Under the pieces are notes generated by a model. That model saw only the letters and a list, made by a program, of their open reading frames with translations. It was not told the origin of the DNA and made no database searches. From assembly GCF_014268455.2 (NCBI RefSeq), contig NZ_CP077085.1:806001-870000 (forward strand): a stretch of DNA of 64,000 nt, given 5' to 3'. The position numbers and the translations under genes are program-made. Every line of letters begins with the position of its first letter. Position 1 is the stretch's first letter. Shown piece by piece: positions 7,992 to 18,105 of this stretch. The DNA is from Pseudomonas shahriarae (GTDB lineage Bacteria > Pseudomonadota > Gammaproteobacteria > Pseudomonadales > Pseudomonadaceae).

Positions 7992-8936
7992 ATGGATTTC
8001 AAAGACTATTACAAGATTCTTGGTGTCGAGCCGACGGCCGATGACAAGCAGATCAAGGCCGCTTATCGCAAGCTGGCCCGTAAGTATCATCCCGACGTCA
8101 GCAAGGAAAAGGACGCGGAAGAGAAGTTCAAGGACGCCTCGGAAGCCTATGAAGCGCTGAAAAGTGCCGACAAGCGCGCCGAATATGACGAATTGCGCCG
8201 CTATGGCCAGCACGGTCAACCTTTCCAGGGGCCGCCAGGCTGGCAGAGCCGTGGCGGGTTCGGCGGTGGCCAGGACACGGGCGAGTTTTCGGACTTCTTC
8301 AGCTCGATCTTTGGTTCGCGTGGCAACGGCTTCGGCGGCGCTCAAGGGCGCAGCCCCGGCCGTCGCGGCCAGGATGTGGAGATGGAGCTGCCGGTGTTCC
8401 TGGAAGAGACGCTGTCTACCGAGTCCAAGGCGATCAGCTTCCAGGTGCCGCAATACAATGCGGCGGGCCAGCACGTCAGCAACACCACCAAGAGCCTGAA
8501 CGTGAAGATCCCGGCCGGCGTGGCCGATGGCGAGCGCATCCGCCTCAAGGGCCAGGGCGCACCGGGGATTGGTGGTGGCGCGAATGGCGACCTGTACCTG
8601 ATCATCCGCTTTGCGCCGCATCCGAAGTTTGAGGTGGAAGGCGAAAACCTGGTGATTAATTTGCCGCTGGCACCGTGGGAATTGGCCCTGGGTGCAGAAG
8701 TCGCGGTGCCGACCCTGACCGGCAAGATCAACCTCAAAGTCCCGGCCGGCAGCCAGAATGGCCAGCGCATGCGGGCCAAGGGCCATGGCTTGCTGAACAA
8801 GGCCGGGCAGCGCGGGTATCTGTTTGTGCAGCTCAAGGCAGTGATGCCGAAAAGCAGCGACGAAGAGGTCAAGGCGCTGTGGCAGGAATTGGCGAAAAAG
8901 GCCAACTTTGATCCACGGGAAACCTGGAACCGCTGA
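7992..8936 (+). CDS. cbpA: Curved-DNA-binding protein / DnaJ-class co-chaperone CbpA
   Basis: 314 residues from the ATG at 7992 ([12 protein letters not shown], the usual CbpA start). The N-terminal J domain has the HPD motif at residues 33-35. A Gly/Phe-rich linker follows (about 75-120), then two DnaJ C-terminal beta domains ([21 protein letters not shown] and [19 protein letters not shown]). There is no zinc-finger Cys cluster, which separates CbpA from DnaJ. It acts with DnaK in protein folding and binds curved DNA in the nucleoid. The CbpM modulator is not found next to it; the downstream DNA is a repeat array. Confidence 0.92.
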   Translation: MDFKDYYKILGVEPTADDKQIKAAYRKLARKYHPDVSKEKDAEEKFKDASEAYEALKSADKRAEYDELRRYGQHGQPFQGPPGWQSRGGFGGGQDTGEFSDFFSSIFGSRGNGFGGAQGRSPGRRGQDVEMELPVFLEETLSTESKAISFQVPQYNAAGQHVSNTTKSLNVKIPAGVADGERIRLKGQGAPGIGGGANGDLYLIIRFAPHPKFEVEGENLVINLPLAPWELALGAEVAVPTLTGKINLKVPAGSQNGQRMRAKGHGLLNKAGQRGYLFVQLKAVMPKSSDEEVKALWQELAKKANFDPRETWNR

Positions 8937-8938
8937 CA

Positions 8939-9558
8939 GCTCCCACAGGGATTGGCGGCGCCTCTCAATCTGTGTCAGGAACACCAGTCCAATGTGGGAG
9001 CTGTCGAGCCCGGGCGAGGCTGCGATGGCGGCGGCATTGCCAGCGTTGATGTTGGCTGACCCGCCGCTATCGCAGCCTCGCTAAAGCTCGACAGCTCCCA
9101 CAGGGATCGGCGGCGCCTCTCAATCTGTGTCAGGAACGCGAGTTTACTGTGGGAGCTGTCGAGCCCCGGCGAGGCTGCGATGGCGGCGGCATTGCCAGTA
9201 TTGATGTTGGCTGACCCGCCGCTATCGCAGCCTCGCTAAAGCTCGACAGCTCCCACAGGGATTGGCGGCGCCTCTCAATCTGTGTCAGGAACACCAGTCC
9301 AATGTGGGAGCTGTCGAGCCCCGGCGAGGCTGCGATGGCGGCGGCATTGCCAGCGTGGATGTTGGCTGACCCACCGCTATCGCAGCCTCGCTAAAGCTCG
9401 ACAGCTCCCACAGGGATTGGCGGCGCCTCTCAATCTGTGTCAGGAACGCAAGTTTACTGTGGGAGCTGTCGAGCCCCAGCGAGGCTGCGATGGCGGCGGC
9501 ATTGCCAGTATTGATGTTGGCTGACCCACCGCTATCGCAGCCTCGCTAAAGCTCGACA
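8939..9558. repeat. Four tandem 155-bp repeat units containing REP palindromes
   Basis: The block GCTCCCACAGGGAT begins at 8939, 9094, 9249 and 9404, exactly 155 bases apart, and the series ends at 9558. Each unit carries a REP palindrome (GTGGGAGCTGTCGAGC ... GCTCGACAGCTCCCAC). Units 1 and 3 share the variant 'ACACCAGTCCAATG' and units 2 and 4 share 'AGTTTACTGTG', so the array is a duplicated 310-bp AB pair. It fills the 641-bp gap between convergent cbpA and the kinase gene. No protein-coding evidence is seen inside. Confidence 0.95.
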
Positions 9559-9577
9559 CACAAAGGATTTGCGTGGC

Positions 9578-10702
9578 CTATCGGCGTGGCAGTACCACGG
9601 TAAACGTGGTGCCCCCCGCCTCGCTGGACGCCACTTCAATCGTGCCTCGGTGGGCCTGCACCACTTCCTTGACGATAAACAACCCCAGCCCAAGGCTGGT
9701 CGAGTTGCTGCCCAGTTCTTCAGTGGCGCTGCGCACCAGCGGGTCGAATACGGTACCCAGCGCCGCCTGGGGAATCGGCGGGCCAAAGTTGTGCATGCGC
9801 AGTTCCACGCTGTCGGCGGTGCCGTCGAGGCTCAGGGTCGGCGCCTGGCCGTTGAGCCCGTGCTGTAACGCATTGCCGATCAGATTCTGCAGCAGTTGAT
9901 CAATGCGCCCGCGATCCCACTGCCCTTGGGTGTCCCCGTCGGTATGCAAGTGAACCTGGCAATCCGGGCGGCCTGCGCACGCTTCGGCGATGGCCTCCCT
10001 GGCTGCATCGGCCAGGTTCATCGGTTTGGGCTCGATCGGCAGGCTGCTGCCCAGCCGGCTGCGCACAAACTCCAAGAGATCGCTGACCATCGCTCCCATA
10101 TGCCGGGCGCCATTCTGGATATTGCCCACCAGGCTCAGGCCTTTGCTGTCCAGCGGGGCTTTGCGCAACAACATCTCGGTGGACATCTTCACCGCCTGCA
10201 ACGGTGCGCGCAGGTCGTGGCCGAGGATGGCGAGGAAGATATCCCGCGAGCGATTGACCTGCTCGGCGTAGGCCGCCGTGGATTCGGCCAGGGCTTCGTC
10301 GATGGCTTCGTTGAAGCGGATCATGTCCTGGAAATAGGTCAGCTCTGGCGATTCCAGGTGATTGACCCACAGGCGGATCACGCAAGCGCGCAGGTGGCGG
10401 AACTCGGAGGTCATCTGTACCAGGTCAAAGCCAACGGTATGGCGCAGCTCGCCATGGCTGGCGGCGGCTTCGTCCAGGCTCGGGGTTTTTTCCAGGCCTT
10501 CGCCCTTGGCCTTGGCCGCCTGTTCGCTGGCGCTCTGGCGGGTGTTCATGTCCCGCGCAGCGGCCAGCAGGATGGAGTGCGCGTGGTCGCGCAGTTGCGT
10601 GCGGTTCAGGGTTTCGGCGGCCGGGGTCAAGGTTTCGGCAAACTGTTCCCATTCATCGACGATCCGGTCGGCATGTAACACGATGAATTCGGATAGGCGC
10701 AT
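9578..10702 (-). CDS. Soluble sensor histidine kinase (RsbRD-like N-terminal domain)
   Basis: 374 residues from the ATG at 10702. The N-terminal ~140 residues are helical (LSEFIVLHADRIVDEWEQFA) and resemble the RsbRD-type sensor domain seen in some Pseudomonas kinases. The HisKA domain has His162 in GHDLRAPL; the HATPase domain has an N box (QNLIGNALQHG) and a G2 box (GLGLFIVKEVVQAHRG). No transmembrane segment or signal peptide is present, so it is cytoplasmic and probably senses an internal signal or receives one from a partner. No response regulator is adjacent. The longer frame start upstream is unlikely. Confidence 0.85.
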   Translation of the reverse strand: MRLSEFIVLHADRIVDEWEQFAETLTPAAETLNRTQLRDHAHSILLAAARDMNTRQSASEQAAKAKGEGLEKTPSLDEAAASHGELRHTVGFDLVQMTSEFRHLRACVIRLWVNHLESPELTYFQDMIRFNEAIDEALAESTAAYAEQVNRSRDIFLAILGHDLRAPLQAVKMSTEMLLRKAPLDSKGLSLVGNIQNGARHMGAMVSDLLEFVRSRLGSSLPIEPKPMNLADAAREAIAEACAGRPDCQVHLHTDGDTQGQWDRGRIDQLLQNLIGNALQHGLNGQAPTLSLDGTADSVELRMHNFGPPIPQAALGTVFDPLVRSATEELGSNSTSLGLGLFIVKEVVQAHRGTIEVASSEAGGTTFTVVLPRR

Positions 10703-10802
10703 AGCCAGGTTCCCAAGTGCAAGACAGTGAAGAAGCGTGGCGCATCGTAGCGCCTTACACCTCTTCGCTTCACTGGCACGGCGGGTATCTGCCGATGAAC
10801 GG

Positions 10803-12503
10803 TCAGAACAGGAAGTAACGCTGGGCCATCGGCAGCACGTCCGCCGGCTCGCACCACAACAGTTCGCCATCGGCCTTGACCTGGTAGGTCTGCGGGTCTA
10901 CGTCGATGTCTGGCAGGTAGTCGTTGTGGATCAGGTCGGTCTTCTGCACCTGGCGGCACCCCTTGACCACGGCGATCTGCTTCTTCAGGCCCAACGCCTG
11001 CGGCAGGCCCTCGGCCAGCGCCGCCTGGCTGATAAACGTCAGGCTGGTGGCGTGCAGCGAGCTGCCGAAGCTGGCGAACATCGGGCGGTAGTGCACCGGC
11101 TGCGGGGTGGGGATCGAGCCGTTGATATCGCCCATCAGGCTGGACGCAATTGCCCCGCCCTTGAGGATCAACGTGGGCTTGATGCCGAAGAACGCCGGGC
11201 GCCACAACACCAGGTCGGCCCATTTGCCGACTTCGATGGAGCCCACTTCATGGCTGATACCGTGGGTGATCGCCGGGTTGATGGTGTACTTGGCGATATA
11301 GCGCTTGGCGCGGAAGTTGTCATTGCCCTCGCCGTCGCCGGGCAGCGGCCCGCGCTGTTTCTTCATCTTGTCGGCGGTTTGCCAGGTGCGCATGATCACT
11401 TCGCCTACGCGGCCCATGGCTTGGCTGTCGGAGCTGATCATCGAAAAGGCGCCGAGGTCATGCAGGATGTCTTCGGCAGCGATGGTCTCGCGGCGGATGC
11501 GGCTTTCGGCGAAGGCCACGTCCTCGGCAATGCTTGGGTCGAGGTGATGGCAGACCATCAGCATGTCCAGGTGTTCGTCGATGGTATTGCGGGTGAACGG
11601 CCGGGTCGGGTTGGTGGAGCTGGGCAGCACGTTAGGAAAGCCGCAGGCCTTGATGATATCCGGCGCATGCCCGCCGCCGGCACCCTCGGTGTGATAGGTG
11701 TGGATGGTGCGGCCCTTGAGGGCGGCGAGGGTGGTTTCGACAAAGCCCGACTCGTTGAGCGTGTCGCTGTGGATTGCCACCTGCACGTCGTACTCGTCGG
11801 CCACGCTCAGGCAGTTGTCGATGCTGGCCGGGGTGGTGCCCCAGTCTTCATGCAGCTTCAAGCCAATCGCCCCAGCCTTGACCTGCTCGATCAAAGGCTC
11901 GGGCAGGCTGGCGTTGCCCTTGCCGGTAAAGCCCAAGTTCATCGCAAACGCGTCGGCTGATTGCAGCATGCGCGCCAGGTGCCACGGGCCGGAGGTGCAG
12001 GTGGTGGCGTTGGTGCCGGTTGCCGGGCCCGTGCCGCCGCCGATCATGGTGGTGACGCCACTGGTCAGCGCCTCTTCGATCTGCTGCGGGCAAATGAAGT
12101 GCACATGGGTGTCGATGCCGCCGGCGGTGAGGATCATGCCTTCGCCGGCAATCACTTCCGTGCTGGCGCCGATGGCCAGGGTCACGCCGGGCTGGATGTC
12201 CGGGTTGCCGGCCTTGCCGATCCCGGCGATGCGGCCATTTTTCAGGCCGACATCGGCCTTGACGATGCCCCAGTGGTCGATGATCAGCGCGTTGGTGATC
12301 ACTGTGTCGACCACCTCGGCGGCCAGCAGTTGGCTCTGGCCCTGGCCGTCCCGGATGACCTTGCCGCCGCCGAACTTCACTTCTTCGCCGTAGGTGGTGA
12401 AGTCCTGTTCGACTTCGATCCACAGCTCGGTATCGGCCAGGCGGACCTTGTCGCCGACGGTGGGGCCGAACATGTCGGCGTAGGCTTGGCGGCTGATTTT
12501 CAT
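10803..12503 (-). CDS. ureC: Urease alpha subunit
   Basis: 566 residues, normal length. Metal and catalytic signatures are present: HVHFICPQQ (nickel ligands), GLKLHEDWG (Lys that is carbamylated), [15 protein letters not shown], and MVCHHLD (active-site flap). UreC is the catalytic subunit that hydrolyses urea to ammonia and carbamate with two nickel ions. It is the last gene of the minus-strand urease operon and is separated from ureB by a 114-bp palindrome instead of the usual few bases. Nickel-loading genes ureE, ureF and ureG are not in the window; in P. aeruginosa they lie at a separate locus. Confidence 0.97.
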   Translation of the reverse strand: MKISRQAYADMFGPTVGDKVRLADTELWIEVEQDFTTYGEEVKFGGGKVIRDGQGQSQLLAAEVVDTVITNALIIDHWGIVKADVGLKNGRIAGIGKAGNPDIQPGVTLAIGASTEVIAGEGMILTAGGIDTHVHFICPQQIEEALTSGVTTMIGGGTGPATGTNATTCTSGPWHLARMLQSADAFAMNLGFTGKGNASLPEPLIEQVKAGAIGLKLHEDWGTTPASIDNCLSVADEYDVQVAIHSDTLNESGFVETTLAALKGRTIHTYHTEGAGGGHAPDIIKACGFPNVLPSSTNPTRPFTRNTIDEHLDMLMVCHHLDPSIAEDVAFAESRIRRETIAAEDILHDLGAFSMISSDSQAMGRVGEVIMRTWQTADKMKKQRGPLPGDGEGNDNFRAKRYIAKYTINPAITHGISHEVGSIEVGKWADLVLWRPAFFGIKPTLILKGGAIASSLMGDINGSIPTPQPVHYRPMFASFGSSLHATSLTFISQAALAEGLPQALGLKKQIAVVKGCRQVQKTDLIHNDYLPDIDVDPQTYQVKADGELLWCEPADVLPMAQRYFLF

Positions 12504-12528
12504 TGGGGTGTCCTGAAAAATTTGTGTT

Positions 12529-12642
12529 GATCGTTCCCACGCTCTGCGTGGGGATGCATCCGCTGACGCTCTGCGTCACGACGTTAAGAGCGGGACGCGG
12601 AGCGTCCCAGGCGGCGTTCCCACGCGGAGCGTGGGAACGATC
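12529..12642. repeat. Composite palindrome inside the urease operon (copy 1)
   Basis: The outer arms are GATCGTTCCCACGCTCTGCG and CGCGGAGCGTGGGAACGATC, with inner pairs GACGCTCTGCGTC and GGGACGCGGAGCGTCCC. A second copy of the same family lies at 50550-50652. It separates ureB from ureC, where it could alter relative expression or mRNA stability. Confidence 0.9.
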
Positions 12643-12644
12643 AG

Positions 12645-14019
<1,375 letters not shown>

Positions 14020-14028
14020 GGCCGGGCC

Positions 14029-14331
14029 TCAGGCGATGGGTTGGTGGACGGTCACCAGTTTGGTGCCGTCCGGGAAAGTGGCTTCAACCTGGATATCCGG
14101 GATCATCTCCGGGATGCCTTCCATCACTTGCTCGCGACTGAGCAGGGTGGTGCCAAAGTGCATCAGGTCGGCCACGGTGCGCCCGTCGCGCGCGCCTTCA
14201 AGCAGGGCGGCGGAGATATAGGCGATGGTTTCCGGGTAATTGAGCTTCACCCCGCGCGCCAGGCGGCGCTCGGCCACCAGGCCTGCGGTGAAGATCAGCA
14301 GTTTGTCTTTTTCCCTTGGGGTCAGGTCCAT
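14029..14331 (-). CDS. ureA: Urease gamma subunit
   Basis: 100 residues starting [23 protein letters not shown], with the conserved [29 protein letters not shown] and [29 protein letters not shown] ending. It is the smallest urease structural subunit, which packs against UreC. It ends nine bases before mddA and begins 86 bases after ureD. The gap contains part of a REP-like arm. Confidence 0.97.
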   Translation of the reverse strand: MDLTPREKDKLLIFTAGLVAERRLARGVKLNYPETIAYISAALLEGARDGRTVADLMHFGTTLLSREQVMEGIPEMIPDIQVEATFPDGTKLVTVHQPIA

Positions 14332-14417
14332 GGTCAGCAGTCCGTCATAAAAAGCATTCTAAAAAACACCGAAGATTCATTGTGGGAACCCGCTCCCACA
14401 CAAGCCCGGTTCCACCT

Positions 14418-15257
14418 TCATGTGTTCCAAATTCTTGGGGGTACAGCCTCACGCCCCAGCAGTGCCGGGCGCAACAGTCGCCATAAATCAATCAACCACG
14501 CCCGCGCCAGCAGGGTCTCGCTGGCCAGGCAGCGCGCCACCAGCAAGCCCGGCAACTGGGTCAGGTCGCCGCGTACTGCATGGGACAGGGCGCGACACTG
14601 TTCCAGCAGTTCACTGTCGATTTCACCGGTCACCAGCAAGGTGGCAAACACCGGCTGGCCATCCAGGCCGATCGGCGAGTCGAGTAGGCCGTCGTCGCCG
14701 ACGATGCGCTGGCGCTCATGCCAGAGCAACTGGCCGTCGCGGCGGATGTCCAGGTGCGACTGGAAGTGCCCGCGCTCGAAACGCTCGCCACTGGCCGGGC
14801 GCCCCAGCGCCACCACATCCCAGTACAACAGCCGGGCGTCGCCGTGCAGGTCGATGCGGGTGCTGAGTTCGGCCTGGGCCGCACTGAACACGATGGTTTC
14901 CTGGGGCAGCCACTCCAGGGTGGCGCCGGCCTCGACCGTCAAAGCCACCTGCTGATAGGCCGGCCCGCTGGCGCGGTACCACTTGGCGGCGCCGGGGCTG
15001 GTCAATTGCGCCCACGCGCCCTCAGCCAGGTGGGCGGTGATCTCCAGGCGATCCCCTCCGGCAATCCCGCCCGGCGGGTGCACGATGATGTGCTGGCACA
15101 CCTCGGGGCCTTCGGCGTACAGGTGCTTTTGCACCCGCAGCGGGCCCAGGTGGCGGCGCATCACCGGGCGTGTGCTGGCGCCGAAGCGTGCATAGCCCAA
15201 CTCCAGCGCGGCGTGCCAGCTGGGGGTGAACAGGGCGGTGGGGGCAGGAACGGTCAT
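14418..15257 (-). CDS. ureD: Urease accessory protein UreD (UreH)
   Basis: 279 residues with UreD signatures: [38 protein letters not shown] near the N-terminus, [12 protein letters not shown], and [11 protein letters not shown] in the middle. UreD is the scaffold that binds apo-urease and accepts UreF and UreG during nickel insertion. It is the first gene of the ure set, 31 bases after the urtE stop, so urea import and hydrolysis genes are probably cotranscribed. Confidence 0.95.
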   Translation of the reverse strand: MTVPAPTALFTPSWHAALELGYARFGASTRPVMRRHLGPLRVQKHLYAEGPEVCQHIIVHPPGGIAGGDRLEITAHLAEGAWAQLTSPGAAKWYRASGPAYQQVALTVEAGATLEWLPQETIVFSAAQAELSTRIDLHGDARLLYWDVVALGRPASGERFERGHFQSHLDIRRDGQLLWHERQRIVGDDGLLDSPIGLDGQPVFATLLVTGEIDSELLEQCRALSHAVRGDLTQLPGLLVARCLASETLLARAWLIDLWRLLRPALLGREAVPPRIWNT

Positions 15258-15288
15258 GGTCAGGGCTTAATCAACGGGACGCTACAGA

Positions 15289-15987
15289 TTAGATGGTAAC
15301 CAGGCCGCGTACACCGTCGGCCTCCATATTTTCACCACGGCCCTGCTGGACGATCTCACCCCGGGACATCACCAGGTATTGATCGGCCAGTTCGGCGGCA
15401 AAATCGTAGAACTGCTCCACCAGCAAAATCGCCATGTCGCCGCGCTCGGCGAGCTTCTTGATCACCGCGCCGATCTCCTTGATCACCGACGGCTGGATAC
15501 CTTCGGTGGGCTCATCGAGGATCAACAGGCGCGGACGGCTGGCCAGGGCGCGCCCGATGGCCAGTTGTTGCTGTTGCCCACCGGACAGGTCGCCACCGCG
15601 CCGGTGCTTCATTTGCAGCAGCACTGGGAACAGCTCGTAGATAAACGCCGGGACTTCCCTGGCTTCGCTGCCGGGAAAACGCGACAGGCCCATCAGCAGG
15701 TTTTCTTCCACCGTCAGCCGGCCGAAAATCTCGCGGCCCTGGGGCACGTAGGCGATGCCGGCGTGTACCCGCTGGTGCGGCTTGAAGCCGGTGATGGCCT
15801 TGCCTTCCCAGTTCACCGCACCTTCCTTGGCGGGCAGCAGGCCCATCAGGCATTTGAGCAGGGTGGTCTTGCCCACGCCGTTACGGCCGAGCAGGCAGGT
15901 GACTTCACCGACTTTCACGTCGAACGAAAGGCCGCGCAGGATGTGGCTGCCGCCGTAGTACTGGTGCAGCTTGTCGACTTGCAACAT
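15289..15987 (-). CDS. urtE: Urea ABC transporter ATP-binding subunit UrtE
   Basis: 232 residues from the ATG at 15987. A TTG two codons upstream is possible, but GAGGAG lies only 3 bases from it and about 9 from the ATG, so the ATG is chosen. Walker A GRNGVGKTT, signature LSGGQQQQLAIGRAL, Walker [13 protein letters not shown], and a LivF-like overall pattern are present. The start LQVDKLHQYYGGSHILRGL is typical of UrtE. It works with UrtD at the inner membrane to power urea import. Confidence 0.95.
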   Translation of the reverse strand: MLQVDKLHQYYGGSHILRGLSFDVKVGEVTCLLGRNGVGKTTLLKCLMGLLPAKEGAVNWEGKAITGFKPHQRVHAGIAYVPQGREIFGRLTVEENLLMGLSRFPGSEAREVPAFIYELFPVLLQMKHRRGGDLSGGQQQQLAIGRALASRPRLLILDEPTEGIQPSVIKEIGAVIKKLAERGDMAILLVEQFYDFAAELADQYLVMSRGEIVQQGRGENMEADGVRGLVTI

Positions 15988-16028
15988 GTTCAAACTCTCC
16001 TCAAATCCCTGGTAGGAACCGGATCAAC

Positions 16029-16130
16029 TGTGGGAGCTGGCTTGCCTGCGATGGCATCACCTCGGTCCATCAGACATACCGAGTTGTCTGGATCGCAGCG
16101 ATGCGGCGATCCGACAAGGCAGCTCCCACA
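16029..16130. repeat. REP-type palindrome between urtD and urtE
   Basis: TGTGGGAGCTGGCTTGCC at the left faces AGCTCCCACA at the right, with paired inner segments around GATCGCAGC. It sits inside the urtABCDE operon in the 181-bp gap between urtD and urtE, the only large gap in the transporter set. Confidence 0.75.
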
Positions 16131-16168
16131 TTTGATTTGGTTCCCACAGTAAGCGGTCTGTGTCTGGC

Positions 16169-17029
16169 TCAACGACCGAGGTACACCTCGATCACCCGCT
16201 CGTTTTCCTGCACCTGCTCCAGCGACCCTTCGGCCAGCACGCTGCCCTGGTGCAGCACCGTCACATGGTCGGCAATCGAGCCGACAAAGCCCATGTCGTG
16301 CTCCACCACCATCAGCGAATGCTTGCCCGCCAGGCGCTTGAACAGTTCGGCGGTGAACTCGGTCTCGGCGTCGGTCATGCCGGCCACGGGCTCGTCGAGC
16401 AGCAACAGTTGCGGGTCTTGCATCAGCAGCATGCCGATCTCCAGGAACTGCTTCTGGCCGTGGGACAGCAAGCCGGCCGGGCGCTGTACCGACGTGGTCA
16501 GGCGAATAGTGTCGAGCACCTCCTCAATGCGGTCTTTCTGTTCACCGCTCAGACGCGCGCGCAGGCTGGCCCACACCGATTTGTCGGTCTTCTGTGCCAG
16601 CTCCAGGTTCTCGAACACGCTCAGGGCCTCGAACACCGTGGGCTTCTGGAACTTGCGGCCGATACCGGCCTGGGCGATCTGCACTTCGCTCATGCGCGTC
16701 AGGTCCAGGGTTTCACCGAACCACGCCTTGCCGTGGCTGGGGCGGGTCTTGCCGGTGATGACGTCCATCAGCGTGGTCTTGCCCGCGCCGTTGGGGCCGA
16801 TGATGCAGCGCAATTCGCCGACGCCGATGTACAGGTTCAAGTCGTTGAGGGCCTTGAAACCATCGAAGCTGACGCTGATATCTTCCAGGGTCAGGATCGT
16901 GCCATGGCGGGTATTGAGGCCCTTGCCGGCGGCCTGGCCGAGGCCGATGGCGTCGCGGCTGGTGCCCTGGTCGCGGTTCGGTTCGATGATCGGTTCGAGC
17001 ATGAACTGGTCGGTTGCCGTGACTCTCAT
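16169..17029 (-). CDS. urtD: Urea ABC transporter ATP-binding subunit UrtD
   Basis: 286 residues from the ATG at 17029, which overlaps the urtC stop as ATGA; a much longer open frame upstream is a shadow of urtC. Walker A GPNGAGKTTLMDVITG, signature LLSHGQKQFLEIGMLL (the LivG-type variant), Walker B LLLLDEPVAGM and H-loop VVEHDMGFV are all visible. An N-terminal extension of about 40 residues precedes the ABC core. It is the LivG-like partner of UrtE. Confidence 0.95.
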   Translation of the reverse strand: MRVTATDQFMLEPIIEPNRDQGTSRDAIGLGQAAGKGLNTRHGTILTLEDISVSFDGFKALNDLNLYIGVGELRCIIGPNGAGKTTLMDVITGKTRPSHGKAWFGETLDLTRMSEVQIAQAGIGRKFQKPTVFEALSVFENLELAQKTDKSVWASLRARLSGEQKDRIEEVLDTIRLTTSVQRPAGLLSHGQKQFLEIGMLLMQDPQLLLLDEPVAGMTDAETEFTAELFKRLAGKHSLMVVEHDMGFVGSIADHVTVLHQGSVLAEGSLEQVQENERVIEVYLGR

Positions 17030-18105
17030 TGTTCGCCCCTTTTCTTCAGCAGGCCGATGATGCCCTTGGGCAGGTACAGGGTGACGATAATGAACAGTGC
17101 CCCCAGGAAGAACAGCCAGTACTCCGGGAAGGCCACGGTGAACCAGCTCTTCATACCGTTGACCACGCCGGCACCCAGCAGTGGGCCGATCAGTGTGCCG
17201 CGCCCGCCCAGGGCCACCCATACGGCGGCTTCGATGGAGTTGGTCGGCGACATTTCGCTGGGGTTGATGATGCCCACTTGCGGCACGTACAGCGCCCCGG
17301 CGAGGCCGCACAGCACCGCGCTCAACACCCACACAAACAGCTTGAAGCCACGCGGGTCATAGCCGCAGAACATCAGACGGTTTTCCGCGTCGCGCAGGGC
17401 CGTCAGCACCCGCCCGAACTTGCTCCGGGCCAGGCGCCAGCCGATAAACAGGCTGCCCACCAACAGCAGCACCGTGGCCAGGAACAGCACCGCGCGGGTA
17501 CCGGGCTCGGTGATACCGAAGCCCAGGATGCTGCGGAAGTTGGTAAAGCCGTTATTGCCGCCAAAGCCGGTCTCGTTGCGGAAAAACAACAGCATCCCGG
17601 CAAAGGTCAGGGCCTGGGTCATGATCGAGAAATACACGCCCTTGATCCGCGAGCGAAAGGCAAAAAAGCCGAACACCAGCGCCAGCAAACCCGGGGCCAA
17701 CACCACCAGGCACAGGGCCCAGAGGAAGTGCTGGGTGCCGAGCCAATACCACGGCAGTTCGGTCCACGACAGGAAGGTCATGAACGCCGGCAACTCGCTG
17801 CCGGCGGCCTGGCGCATCAGGTACATGCCCATGGCATAACCGCCTAGGGCAAAAAACAGGCCGTGCCCCAGGGACAACATACCGGCGTAGCCCCACACCA
17901 GGTCCAGGGCCAGGGCGACGATGGCGTAGCAGAGGATCTTGCCCACCAGCGTCAGGGTGTAGGCCGAGACATGCAATGCGTTATCGGCAGGCAGCAGCGA
18001 CAGCAGCGGCAACGCCAGCAGCACGGCGAGGATCACCACACCCACCGCGATCGTTACCTTGGGGCCGGCCTTTTGCGCGGCTGTAAGCATCAATGGCTGG
18101 TTCAT
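17026..18105 (-). CDS. urtC: Urea ABC transporter permease UrtC
   Basis: 359 residues from the ATG at 18105 (MNQPLMLTAAQKAG), overlapping the urtB stop by one base; the longer open frame is a shadow of urtB. It is a LivM-type inner-membrane permease with about eight to ten helices. Typical are LDLVWGYAGMLSLGHGLFFALGGYAMGMYL and the late GTLIGPLLGAGVVNGMKSWFTVAFPEYW. It forms the membrane channel with UrtB. The tight overlaps show translational coupling through urtBCD. Confidence 0.95.
   Translation of the reverse strand: MNQPLMLTAAQKAGPKVTIAVGVVILAVLLALPLLSLLPADNALHVSAYTLTLVGKILCYAIVALALDLVWGYAGMLSLGHGLFFALGGYAMGMYLMRQAAGSELPAFMTFLSWTELPWYWLGTQHFLWALCLVVLAPGLLALVFGFFAFRSRIKGVYFSIMTQALTFAGMLLFFRNETGFGGNNGFTNFRSILGFGITEPGTRAVLFLATVLLLVGSLFIGWRLARSKFGRVLTALRDAENRLMFCGYDPRGFKLFVWVLSAVLCGLAGALYVPQVGIINPSEMSPTNSIEAAVWVALGGRGTLIGPLLGAGVVNGMKSWFTVAFPEYWLFFLGALFIIVTLYLPKGIIGLLKKRGEQ

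Noticed and set aside
9282..9524. Open frame inside the tandem array
   Set aside because: It merely follows the repeat period, has no ribosome site and no family features.
8939..9558. Regular repeats resembling a CRISPR array
   Set aside because: The unit is 155 bp and nearly all of it is repeated, including what would be spacers; each unit is a REP palindrome. No cas genes are near.
10703..10802. Missing or decayed ureE/ureF/ureG after ureC
   Set aside because: The gap is 100 bases and shows no remnant; these genes sit at a separate locus in other Pseudomonas, so absence here is not decay.
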